Source: Folioceros fuciformis | Lineage: Eukaryota > Anthocerotophyta > Anthocerotopsida > Anthocerotales | Length of the DNA stretch: 23,808 nucleotides | Direction of reading: 5' to 3' | Assembly: GCA_049999805.1 (NCBI GenBank) | Contig: JBNGIO010004167.1 | Span: 1-23,808 of the forward strand | Shown here: positions 1 through 8,229 of the stretch, piece after piece | Layout of the letters: each line of letters opens with the position of its first letter | Numbering within the stretch: the first letter of the stretch is position 1 | Notes under the pieces: model-generated | What the model saw: only the letters and a program-made list of their open reading frames with translations | The model's database searches: none | What the model was told of the DNA's origin: nothing | Translations under genes and position numbers: made by a program

Positions 1-7
1 ACCTAGA

Positions 8-105
8 TGCCATCAAGGCGCCACACAGGCGCCACTTGGGCGCCATGCAGCCGCCACTTGGACGCCACCTAGGCGCCACCAGGCACTACGTGGGCGCCCG
101 TGACG
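8..105. repeat. Degenerate GC-rich short tandem repeat (ggcgccac-like)
   Basis: The motif ggcgccac or a one-base variant recurs roughly every 10-18 bases, with spacers such as ttg, cat and cta. The array is imperfect and may start left of the window. It lies about 280 bp upstream of the copia gag start, so it could belong to that element's leader or LTR. No tRNA-Met primer-binding site was found between it and the gag ATG, so this link is only a guess. Confidence 0.6.
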
Positions 106-386
106 CACGAAATGAGCGTGCCAGTGAAGCGAGGACCCGATTGACGAGCGCCAGAAAGTGAACAAATCGCAGACGCTGGGAGCGAGAGTGTGGGCGCCGT
201 ATTGACCCCGTCTGAGGAAGTCAGGATCTCGATCAGACGTAGGAGGACATTCCTGTTATGAGCGACAGAGGCCCAAGTCGTGGACATACGATTCGGAAGA
301 AGTTGTGAGGGTAACCTGTAGAATCTACATTTCATTTCGACCAATTTCAAACTAGCTTTTTGGTTGATTTGGATCGATTTTGAAGC

Positions 387-1805
387 ATGACGTCCTCAGA
401 AAACGTCATGTTCAATATCGAGAAGTTAGATGGTACTAACTTCCCGTTCTGGAAAGAACAAGTGTATAATGTTCTAGTACAGAAGAAGCAGATCAAGCCC
501 ATCAAGCTGCTAGGAGTGAAACCTGTTAGCATGACTCAGGATGAGTGGCAGGATCTAGATGAGCTTGCTAGGTCTACCATCATGCTAACAGTGTCGAAGT
601 CGGTCTACTTCAACGTGAAAGACAAGACCACAAGTTTCGAGCTATGGCAGAAGCTGTGTGACTTGTATGAGAAGCAAAGTGCGGCTTCTCAGGTGTATTG
701 GTTGAAACAGCTGATGGACTTGAAGATGAAGGAAGGGACGAGGATGTCCGATCATCTGAATGAGTTCAATACCATTTTCAGCCAGCTCTCATCTCAAGGT
801 ATCTCGTTCCCAGATTCCGTGAGAGCTATGTTTCTGTTGGTCACATTACCAGAGAGCTGGGACACCTTCCATACGGCTCTGAGTAATTCCGCTCCTGCCA
901 GTGGTCTTACCGTTGTAAATGTAGAAGGTAGCCTATTAACAGAGGAGGTGAACAGGAAGAATATGGAACCTTCGAAAGGTTCTAATGCCCTCATGGTGAG
1001 AGGAAGGTCCACTTCGAAGGGGAAGTACAAGGAGCGAAGTTCTTCCCGTAGCAAATCTCGTAGTCGTAACAATGTTGAGTGTTACCATTGTCACAAGAAG
1101 GGTCACATCAGAAGGGACTGCGAGAAGTTCAAGAAGGAAAAAGGTAAGGAGAAGAAGCAGAGCGACAACAAGGCAGATTCGAGTATCGAGCGTGATGAGG
1201 TGAACTCTGTTGACGATGAAGATGTTCTTATCTCTTCTTCTAATGGTTCTGCACAACTGACAGCCATGGAGAGTCACTTATTCTCTAATTGGATAATTGA
1301 CTCTGGAGCATCTTTCCATGTTACTCTGCATAGGGAGTGGTTTAGCACTTATGATGCTACTAGGAAAGGATGTGTTCGGCTTGGAAATAACTACGCGTGC
1401 GAGATAGCAGGCGTTGGTGATGTGCAGCTGAAGTTCGACAACGGATCTTCATTCACACTAAAGGATGTCAGGCATGTTCCGAAGTTGACCAAAAGCATGA
1501 TTAGCGCAGGGCAGTTGGATGACGCTGGCTACCACTGTTGGTTTGGAGATCGTTCTTGGAAGATCTCCAAAGGTTCTCTTGTGATAGCTCGTGGATCGAA
1601 GTGTGGCACTTTGTACTCACTTCAGGTAACCACTGTCAAGGATCATGTGATTTGTGTAGCGGAACAGCCAAGTGTTTCCTTGTGGCATAGTCGGTTAGGA
1701 CATATGTCTCAGAAAGGAATGAAGATCTTATCTCATTTTGGTTATGTCCCTGCTCTTGACTTCTCCGATTTCTCCGTGTGTGAGCACTGTTTGTATGGAA
1801 AACAG
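387..1805 (+). mobile_element. 5' fragment of a Ty1/copia LTR retrotransposon
   Basis: This marks the part with recognisable copia protein homology. The 3' break at about 1805 falls inside the GAG-pre-integrase domain, just after the GKQ motif. It is followed within about 110 bp by an unrelated ~180 bp tandem array. Candidate causes are truncation by insertion, deletion, or rearrangement against the array. Neither a 3' LTR nor a polypurine tract is seen downstream. Confidence 0.8.
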
Positions 1806-1868
1806 ACGATTGACAATAGTGTTGCATTTATGTGCTTGAGTGATGTACTTTGTTGCACAAATAAGTAA
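387..1868 (+). CDS. Truncated Ty1/copia polyprotein: gag, zinc knuckle, protease, start of GAG-pre-integrase
   Basis: This 493-codon open frame is the N-terminal third of a Ty1/copia retrotransposon polyprotein. Residues 1-200 are a UBN2-type gag (IEKLDGTNFPFWKEQV near the start). A serine/arginine-rich stretch leads into a CCHC zinc knuckle, CYHCHKKGHIRRDC, starting at C232. An aspartic protease follows with the DSGA motif (catalytic D305). The pre-integrase segment has LWHSRLGH (H434) and the CxxCxxGK end, reading CEHCLYGKQ. A full copia frame would run on into integrase, reverse transcriptase and RNase H (typically 1,200-1,500 residues). Here homology stops at about base 1805, and the last 20 codons are unrelated sequence ending in TAA. 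The intact gag frame suggests a fairly young element, but without integrase and RT it cannot move on its own. No LTRs were identified. Confidence 0.9.
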   Translation: MTSSENVMFNIEKLDGTNFPFWKEQVYNVLVQKKQIKPIKLLGVKPVSMTQDEWQDLDELARSTIMLTVSKSVYFNVKDKTTSFELWQKLCDLYEKQSAASQVYWLKQLMDLKMKEGTRMSDHLNEFNTIFSQLSSQGISFPDSVRAMFLLVTLPESWDTFHTALSNSAPASGLTVVNVEGSLLTEEVNRKNMEPSKGSNALMVRGRSTSKGKYKERSSSRSKSRSRNNVECYHCHKKGHIRRDCEKFKKEKGKEKKQSDNKADSSIERDEVNSVDDEDVLISSSNGSAQLTAMESHLFSNWIIDSGASFHVTLHREWFSTYDATRKGCVRLGNNYACEIAGVGDVQLKFDNGSSFTLKDVRHVPKLTKSMISAGQLDDAGYHCWFGDRSWKISKGSLVIARGSKCGTLYSLQVTTVKDHVICVAEQPSVSLWHSRLGHMSQKGMKILSHFGYVPALDFSDFSVCEHCLYGKQTIDNSVAFMCLSDVLCCTNK

Positions 1869-1914
1869 ATAAGTCAGCAAGTGCGTTTGTTGTTTTTGAA
1901 AGAAGTCTCTTATT

Positions 1915-2585
1915 AAAATAAAAAAGTGAGAATACAATCTTGTAGAGGGAAACAAGTTGAATCTAATGGTATATTGCTCGTTTTGAGATTAATCGTACAT
2001 TGGGACTAAATAGCACTTGAAGTTTTGCTCAAAACTTTAAAAACTATCTGGAAGTTTGCAATTTCGGAGCTGTTTCAGACACCATTGTGCATTCCAATGA
2101 AAAATTGACACCACAAGCTTGTAGAGCTCAATGAGAAAATTAATTCTAATGGTATATAGCTTGTTTTGAGATTAATCGTACGTTTGGGCTGAATGGCACT
2201 TGAATTTTTGCTCATAACTTTAAAAACTATCTAGAAGTCTGCAATTTCAGAGCTGTTTTAGACGTCATCAATCATCCAAGTGAAAAACAGACAACTCAAA
2301 CTTGTAGAGCACAATGAGAGGATTCTAATGGTATATAGCTCGTTTCGAGATTAATCGTACGTTGGGACTGAATGGCACTTGAAGGTCTGCTTAAAACTTA
2401 AGAAACTATCTAGAAGTCTGCAATTTCGGAGCTGTTTCAAAGGTCATCTTTCATTCAAATGAAAAAGTGAAAACATAAGCTTGTAGAGATCAATGAGCGA
2501 ATTCTTATGGTATGTAGCTCTTTTTGAGGTGAGTCGTAGTTTGGGACTGAATGGCACTTGGAGTTATGGTGAAACCTTACAGTAT
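1915..2585. repeat. ~180 bp tandem repeat, about 3.6 copies (satellite-like)
   Basis: AT-rich units of 179-183 bp are arranged head to tail. The marker attaatcgtac sits at 1988, 2171 and 2350, with a diverged form at about 2529, giving spacings of 183, 179 and 179. Each unit also contains tgcaatttcggagctgttt, gaatggcacttgaag and cttgtagag in the same order. The last copy is the most diverged and is cut at about 2585. The period is not a multiple of three and no frame stays open across copies, so it is not coding. The unit length is near a nucleosome repeat, as in many plant satellites. Confidence 0.9.
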
Positions 2586-2590
2586 TATAG

Positions 2591-3635
2591 CTAGCACAAA
2601 CCGTAAGCTATGACAAGTGCTGGAACCCCTTGATGTATCACTCCTCTTCCTGCCTTGGGCGCTTGGATGCTTGTACCAAGAGCTTGGCCAGCTCTATTTG
2701 TGTGAATTGATGGAGTTCAACAACCTTCATGCTTTGCTCTAGCCTTGTTTTCTCCATGTTTTGAAGGCTCTCTAACCTTACTCTCTCCATCCTTTGGAGG
2801 TTCTCTTGCTTCACAACTTCAACTCTTGCTCACACCTCTGCAAAGTTGTAGATTGATTCAACTATCTTGTCTATCCCAATACTTGAGAGCTTCCTTTTGG
2901 CTTGCTTGGAGACTTGCTTCGCTGTAACACCTTTGAGATTTGTCACTTGATTGAAAGGTGAATCACAAGAGTGATAACCATTGGATGTCCAAGGAGGAGT
3001 AGGGCCCCTAGCAAGAGTTGTAGGGGGTGGGGATGTAGGAGGAGGAGAAGAGGCAGGAGGGAAGCTTGCTGGTGGGTTGTGAGTGTGTGATGATTGACAC
3101 ACACCTTCAAGCATCCCATATACCACACCTTCACAAACATGCATTTCAGTTAAATCCACAAAGCTTAGGTCATACGAGTTATGCATTTCTACCATCTTTG
3201 GATTGTCTGACATGAAGGAATGCAGAGCTTCCCAAGAAGCCTACTCAGAAGCATACACTCATGTGCCAAGCTTTTTGGTCTCTTGCTTATATTGCTTCTT
3301 GAGGAAGTCCATTTTGTTGCGATATTGCAAACCTGTTGGGACAAATCCCATGCAAGAGGACGAAATCCTGAGTGCAATAGCATCCTAGTGGCGGGAGGCA
3401 AGGTTCCCTTTGTGAAGATGGTTGACATACAACTCCTCGTACGCCAAGATGAGAGCATGAGTGTTGTCTCCTGTCCATGTAGCCACATTCTAGTTTCGAA
3501 GCCTAGGAATCGCTGAAACTTGTCTCCCAGATGCGCATGGGACAAGTGCTAGTTGTGTTGCCAACATGCTGTATTGGGACAGCGGATCCATGGGGATCAG
3601 ATTGGGCAACTTCACGAACATTGTCTAGCACAAAC
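2591..3635. repeat. 11-bp direct repeats bracketing the trihelix pseudogene
   Basis: The sequence ctagcacaaac occurs at 2591-2601 and again at 3625-3635, just outside the two ends of the pseudogene (2638-3621). The positions suit a target-site duplication made when the intronless segment was inserted. No poly(A) tract (it would be poly-T at the left end) and no terminal inverted repeats were found, so the mechanism stays open and chance is possible. Confidence 0.45.
2638..3621 (-). pseudogene. Trihelix (Myb/SANT-like) transcription-factor-like pseudogene with five in-frame stops
   Basis: Reading the minus strand in one frame from the ATG at 3621-3619 to the TGA at 2640-2638 gives 328 codons with no frameshift but five internal stops: TAG 3492-3490, TAG 3387-3385, TGA 3261-3259, TAG 3243-3241 and TGA 2832-2830. 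The first stop lies just before the trihelix domain, which reads ATWTGDNTHALILAYEELYV, then HKGNLASRH[stop]DAIA, then QYRNKMDFLKKQYKQE; the second stop replaces an expected Trp. A Pro-rich linker follows (about 3060-2990). The C-terminus is a charged coiled coil with ENLQRMERVRLESLQNMEK, ending RPRQEEE. This is the layout of plant ASIL/GT-type trihelix factors, which are often intronless; transposon-borne SANT-like proteins look similar. Several stops fit C-to-T change at Trp or Gln codons. It borders the satellite array and is flanked by 11-bp direct repeats. Confidence 0.8.
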
Positions 3636-3704
3636 AGTGAAATATCTCGGGTGCTTAAAAAAATGCATGTCAGTTGTTACGGGAAAACCGCTTTGACATA
3701 TACA

Positions 3705-3757
3705 GAGCTCTGTCCGTTAAAAGTAGGGAGCAACCCTACTTTTAACGGACGGAGCTC
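3705..3757. repeat. Near-perfect 24-bp inverted repeat (foldback hairpin)
   Basis: The arms are 3705-3728 and 3734-3757, separated by the 5-base loop agcaa, with one mismatch (t against c at the seventh position). The arm core is tccgttaaaagtaggg. It could be the fused termini of a MITE-like element, a cruciform, or a transcribed hairpin. No T-run follows, and a bacterial-type terminator is not expected in a plant genome. Confidence 0.85.
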
Positions 3758-4016
3758 CATTTCCTTTTAAAAGATCATTTCATGGACTACGCGACGGACA
3801 GAGGTGTTCCAATATTCAATGTAAGTAGCCCTTCAGTCGCATTGCTACATACAGTACTTCGGTTTCTATAACGAACGTCTTCTTCATTTTCGTCATTATG
3901 GAGATAGTTGGACCTAAAGCTTGGTGTACCATCGTTGGTTGGCTTGTAATATCAGACCAGACGCAATGGTAAAACCCTTTTAGATATACCCTTTATGAAG
4001 GATATGTAGAAAGAAG

Positions 4017-4208
4017 GGCGAGGCGCAATCGGTCACTGTGAAAGTAATGAGGTGCTTGGCCATGCCCGCCATACCAACGCCGTGGGGAATGGGTTACCCG
4101 TTGGGCATGAGCTATTGAGGAATGTGGCCGTTGATCGCATGCGGGCATGGCCAGGCACCTCAAGACTCGTGCGCTCATTACTTTCGCAGTGACCACTAGC
4201 GCCTGCCT
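4017..4208. repeat. Long imperfect hairpin (~190 bp), MITE-like or miRNA-precursor-like
   Basis: Two arm blocks pair almost perfectly. 4031-4050 pairs with 4175-4194 and 4050-4069 pairs with 4141-4160, each with one mismatch. Bases 4161-4174 form a one-sided bulge. Outer bases (4017-4026 with 4199-4208) and inner bases near 4070-4085 and 4120-4140 pair weakly. The apical region is about 70 bases. The size and bulged pairing fit a foldback MITE or a plant small-RNA precursor. No protein frame explains it. Confidence 0.75.
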
Positions 4209-4423
4209 AAAAAAGGTACCTCAGGGTTACCATGCCATGGAGGCTGAGAGGAAGGCGTGTGGATGAGAAGAGTATGGCATGCGAAAGCGGACAGAAATTG
4301 TTTGCCCTCGTTTGTAGCATAAAAACCATAATGAATGATTGCTTTGGTGCTCAGACGGAAATTATTCTCCTTGCCAAGGAGGACATCTGCATTGGCACCA
4401 AAATACTAGAGTCTTCTGGAAGC
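4209..4423. other. Unassigned noncoding stretch
   Basis: No convincing gene, RNA or repeat was seen here. Short open frames exist but show no family resemblance. Its right part may be a diverged extension of the inverted repeat that starts near 4424. Confidence 0.5.
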
Positions 4424-4745
4424 ATATGAATCTTGTTTCCCCTTCTCTAAGTGAAAGCACTCCACACACCCATGGTATGATGGCTATCCCTTTTTATTTG
4501 AAGAGTGTGATTCCTCCAGCTTCTCGCACCTTTGCACGGCCCTCCTCACCAGAAGGCATATCGGGATGGAGAGGGCGATGCTTCACCCTCGCCAGCACCT
4601 CCACCTTCTCTTGCCTTTCCACTATATATGGCCCGCCTCTAATGAAAGGCAGATTGGGATGGAGGGGGCGGTGCCTCACCCTTGTTGCACCTCCACCTCC
4701 TCGTGCATTATGGCTTTGTCAAGAGGCCTTGCTCAGGATGTTTGT
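4424..4745 (+). repeat. Dispersed repeat A, left copy (inverted relative to 8885-9280)
   Basis: This segment matches the reverse complement of 8885-9280. Shared landmarks in order are tatgaatcttgttt, gaaagcactccacaca, tgatggctatcc, tttttatttgaagagtg, gattcctcca, ctcaccagaaggcatatcgg, gggatggag and cctcaccct. It holds two copies of a ~93 bp subunit (gggatggag near 4563 and 4656), against three 92 bp copies in the right arm. The short frames in it come from the repeat and are unlikely to be genes. Confidence 0.8.
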
Positions 4746-4756
4746 TGTGGATTGTT

Positions 4757-4934
4757 AGGTGTGAGGCGCACATATCGGGGAGCATGGAGGGAGACGTGGG
4801 TTGGAGAGGCACTTGGGAGGCAGCCCTATGGTTTGATCTGCTTATGCAAATACTTCCCCTTGTCAAACGCCAAATTGCCCAAGTTTGCACATGCCCGAAA
4901 GTGGCAAACAAATGTGTAGAATCATGACTGCTTA
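4757..4934 (+). repeat. Dispersed repeat B, left copy (direct copy at 8230-8600)
   Basis: Landmarks shared in the same order and orientation with 8230-8600 are gtgaggc, gagcatggagggaga, cttgggaggca, atggtt(t/c)gatctgctt, cttcccctt, cacatgcc and aatcatgac. The right copy carries about 200 extra bases in the middle. No coding capacity is supported. Confidence 0.75.
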
Positions 4935-4943
4935 TAGCCTGCT

Positions 4944-5145
4944 GCACAAGCAAGGCCTGCTCACAGTCCACCAGTCCACAAACGTAGCCATATTCGTCTA
5001 ACCGCATCCACGTTCAACGAAAGCACGGCTTATAGCAAATTCATGTATGCAAAAAAGCTCACAATTTTGGGGAAGGTTGTTGCACAAGCAAGGCCTGCTC
5101 AAGAGTCCACCAGTCTATTGACACAACCATATTCGTCTAGCCGGC
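4944..5145 (+). repeat. 138-bp spaced tandem duplication
   Basis: The block beginning gcacaagcaaggcctgctca occurs at 4944 and again at 5082 (period 138). It continues in both copies through gtccaccagt and catattcgtcta. The similarity covers about 60 bases of each unit, and the rest is diverged. Confidence 0.75.
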
Positions 5146-5757
5146 TCATGGCAAATCAACATACACAAAAAGGTTCACAAATCCGAGTAGCAACCACGTA
5201 AATTCTACATTCGCTACACCTCCAGTGTCTACAACCACCCCCCCACCCGAGCCTCAACAAAAGCAGTGCAACAGATTAAAGTGCCTAGCCTAAATCTACA
5301 CACAACCCCAACCCCCTTCTGCCTGCCTACCTCTTCTACATGCACCCAACATCTACAGCAAGCTTCTCTAGGCTAGCCTTCACCATATCCAGCCCTACTA
5401 TGACCATTTCCACCATTGTCTACAAAACACCACCATGGACAAGGCAATGCAAATAGCATGCCTCACTCAGTTTGTACTGTCACTCACCCCCTCCAATGCA
5501 CACATCTTGCCCTTCACCTCACTCCCACCCCCCTTGTTGCCACGCTTGCAAATCTCGTCACTCACACACAAAGAAGCACCTGCAAATGCACGACGTTTGC
5601 CATTTCCATCCCTCACACACTCAACTACACGTCGTCTCCCTCCCCAGCCGCTCACTACATGCAATGCTTGCCGCTTCCTTGCCCCTACGCGACATCTATC
5701 TGCACTACTCTCCTTTGCCTCCTCCTTTGAGGAAGCATCCTCCGTGTATTGCACACT
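5146..5757. other. C/A-rich, strand-asymmetric noncoding stretch
   Basis: The plus strand is strongly enriched in C, A and T over G, with many ccacc, cactca and cccc runs. Overlapping frames of 97-121 codons exist here, but they are low-complexity Pro/Thr/Ser/Leu products of the base skew and match no family I recognise. No gene is called. Confidence 0.55.
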
Positions 5758-5804
5758 GGGTTTAGGGTTGCATATTGTATTGCACACTGCTATACCCTAA
5801 ACCC
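5758..5804. repeat. Inverted telomere-like motifs (gggtttagggt / accctaaaccc)
   Basis: gggtttagggt at 5758-5768 and its exact reverse complement accctaaaccc at 5794-5804 are separated by 25 bases. The 14-mer tgtattgcacactg is also repeated (5745-5758 and 5776-5789). The motif is the plant telomere repeat TTTAGGG with only about 1.5 units per arm, so it is better read as a pair of telo-box-like sites than as an interstitial telomere. Confidence 0.6.
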
Positions 5805-6091
5805 GTGTACTGAACTTAGCAACCTCCATTGAATGCCTGGCAACTTCCACTAGCGATGCAATGAGAGGATTCCGAGAGACAGGACATTCGCTATGAACGA
5901 TGCCAGGGCTGCTGCAGGCTGTCCGCACTAGGCCATCCACGCATGAGGCAAGGGAGGGCTACGTAGTGTCTCCCGTGGAAGAAAGGCAGCGAGGTGAGGG
6001 GGGCAAGAGAAAGCATGGGTTGTTGCAGTGGAAGGGAAGAGCGGGGATTGCCATGGAGCCGGTAATTGTGTTGAATGCCGCAGACGTTGAG

Positions 6092-6191
6092 NNNNNNNNN
6101 NNNNNNNNNNNNNNNNNNNNNNNNNNNNNNNNNNNNNNNNNNNNNNNNNNNNNNNNNNNNNNNNNNNNNNNNNNNNNNNNNNNNNNNNNNN
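6092..6191. other. Assembly gap, exactly 100 N
   Basis: One hundred consecutive Ns. The round size is typical of a placeholder for a gap of unknown length. Spacing and frame cannot be carried across it, and an upstream exon of the integrase-like gene could be hidden here. Confidence 0.95.
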
Positions 6192-6383
6192 ATGGGAGGG
6201 GAGGAAGCGGCCACCACGCCTGCCCCAAATGATACAAATGTGGAGGGTGGAGAAGACGAGACGCCTAGGTAGGAGAGGTGTTCATTATAGCCCGCAAAGT
6301 TGCTAGAAATGTCATTGGAAACGAGGCAGACAGAAGGAATATTAAAAGACATGGCTAGGCGGCTCAGCTGTACGGAGTAAACA

Positions 6384-7655
6384 TTGAGGCAATGGCTAGC
6401 AGGTTGTCCGTGGTGGACTAGTGCATATGCGGGGCAGAACTTGATAATGGCGGAAGTGGTATCGATCATAGTGCAACATGTGGCAACAGCTAAGCAGGGT
6501 GTGACATGGGGGGTTGGTGTAGTCAGAGCGGCGTTTCATGATGTGTTGTACAACTTGCTTAGGTGGAAAATTGCAGTTGCATTGTGGGCATTGCAACCAG
6601 ATGCTTTGGCAAATGAGAGACACGCTTCGCATCCAGCAGGTGTAGTACACAAACAGGACGTCGATTGTGGAATGTAAGTGCCTGCCGTGTGCATAGTTGA
6701 GAGGAGGAGGGAGAATTGGTGGACTTGGGTGCTTGGAGAACATAAGTTCTGCTGGTTGTTGTAACCACTTGTAATGAGTGCTGACCATACATTTTGCTGT
6801 AGCATATGACAAGATGTATAAGTTTCATATGAGGGTGCATGCAGCCATAGATGGGGCCACACACTATGTAACGTGGGCAGTTTTGGCCGATAAAAAGAAG
6901 GCTGAAACAATTTTTGATGCGCACAATGGGGCAGTAGAGAAGTTTGGGCATTTACAGCGACTCCGATCAGACTTTGTAGTGGAGCATAACCTAGAAGAGG
7001 TAGACTTCATGAGAGCGAGACCTCGAGAGAATGGTAACAACTTCATTATCGGCCCATCTGTTCACAATCAGGTGAGGATGAAGAGGTAAACCTAGGGTGG
7101 AAATATAGGGTGCACAGAGAAAGGGGGTGAGGTTTGATTGAAGAAATAGCTTGCTAAGGTGGAACTTGTGGGCATGCCATGCCATAATCTGGTGGTGGAG
7201 GGGTGTGGGTGTTTAGTGTAGAGGATTGAACACTTTTGGTTCTTAATGAAGGAGAAGTGGGGGTTTTTGTATAAGGGTACATGCTGGATTTGCAAGAGAG
7301 CAATGAGTTGGACATGACAAACCCATGGCATGTGCACTCGCTACATGCAACATTCATGCCTACAATAAGGAAGGAGCTAGTCACCTTCATCAGAGTTTGG
7401 AACTTGCACAAAGTGAGGAAAATGGTTTCTAGAGATGGGTACATTCCAAGCCATGTTCCAATCGAGGCATTCCAAGAAGCAGAGCGCCTTGCTGGGCTTG
7501 TTAGGCCACCTCCATATAGTGTGGACAATGAAGATGATGGAGATTACATGGTTCCAAGGCTCCAATTTACACGGAATAATGCACCTAAGGTGTGGACCTT
7601 GCGACAAGTTCTATTGTTGAGAGGGGTAAGGCAAGTGGGGTGTGATGTTGGATGA
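6384..7655 (+). pseudogene. Integrase-like (DDE / RNase H-fold) gene, interrupted and decayed
   Basis: Three blocks read in order as one protein. Block 1 (6384-6673) ends ALWALQPDALANERHASHPA then VDCG. Block 2 (about 6804-7070) reads YDKMYKFHMRVHAAIDGATH, then ...AVEKFGHLQRLRSD..., ending FIIGPSVHNQ. Block 3 (about 7281-7624) reads NELDMTNPWHVHSLHATFMP, VWNLHKVRKM and GYIPSHVP. This order matches integrase-core proteins with the pattern HxxIDGxS...RxDxGxEN...GxSVHNQRIERLW...WN.H, known mainly from animals and fungi. The first Asp (IDG) and second Asp (RSD) are present. The third acidic residue is doubtful: after HNQ there is RMKR followed by a stop, or RVEI followed by a one-base shift. A good donor, gtaagt, at 6674 and an acceptor at about 6803 suggest an intron, but the phases do not join cleanly. 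It is probably a pseudogene; function is inferred from family pattern only. Confidence 0.6.
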
Positions 7656-7907
7656 AGGTTTGTGTTACATGTCCTCACCCACAAGCTGGCTATGTAGGAG
7701 TTGGAAGATGCGAGAGATCGGACATACGTATTGGGCTGGAGTGTACAGACTACCTACTAGATGCATATTGCTTGCATCGGGCCTTGACATCAGTGTGCTT
7801 GTATAGTAGACGATGAGGTGTCTGCCTTGAAGAACAAGTTTGGATGTGGAGGGAGGAGAAGTGTAGCCTATGGACATGGTAGGCTATCAACCTACTGCGA
7901 GGCCTTT
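7656..7907. other. Unassigned sequence downstream of the integrase-like gene
   Basis: A possible splice donor (ggggtaagg) at about 7623-7631 ends the readable integrase block. No further exon could be recognised here. Confidence 0.4.
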
Positions 7908-7975
7908 TGGTGGAAGGAGAGTAGAGTGGTGGAAGGAGAGTAGAGTGGTGGAAGGAGAGTAGAGTGGTGGTAGGA
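7908..7975 (+). repeat. 19-bp tandem repeat, about 3.5 copies
   Basis: The unit tggtggaaggagagtagag occurs exactly at 7908-7926, 7927-7945 and 7946-7964, with a partial fourth copy to 7975. The identical units indicate a recent expansion. Confidence 0.95.
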
Positions 7976-8229
7976 GGTCACTTGTGGAAGCGATGTGGAC
8001 GTTCAACAATGTTATGAGCTAGAATGAGATAAAATCAATCGCACTTAGTAGGTTGACTGTGGACAATTAGAAAGGCAGAAAAATCAGACACCTATGATTG
8101 CGAGCAATTAGCGTTACAATTGGTAAGAACACTGTTTGCAATAAGATCGGGCAACTAGGCAAAATATGGGCAACCATTGAAGTGTGTCAAAAATCGGGCA
8201 AGGAAGGATATTTATTGCGGAATGTGAGT

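Noticed and set aside
3703-3760. Rho-independent-type terminator
   Set aside because: The stem is long and has no T-tract, and the surrounding genes are eukaryotic, so this reading does not apply.
4494-4927. Several 60-140 codon frames in repeats A and B
   Set aside because: They come from the dispersed repeat itself, recur in the inverted copy in other frames, and have no domain.
5416-5800. Overlapping plus-strand frames (97-121 codons) in the C/A-rich region
   Set aside because: Three frames are open at once because of base skew; the products are low complexity without motifs.
5891-6469. Minus-strand frame of 192 codons spanning the gap
   Set aside because: The frame crosses 100 unknown bases, so continuity is an artefact of N codons; neither side shows a domain.
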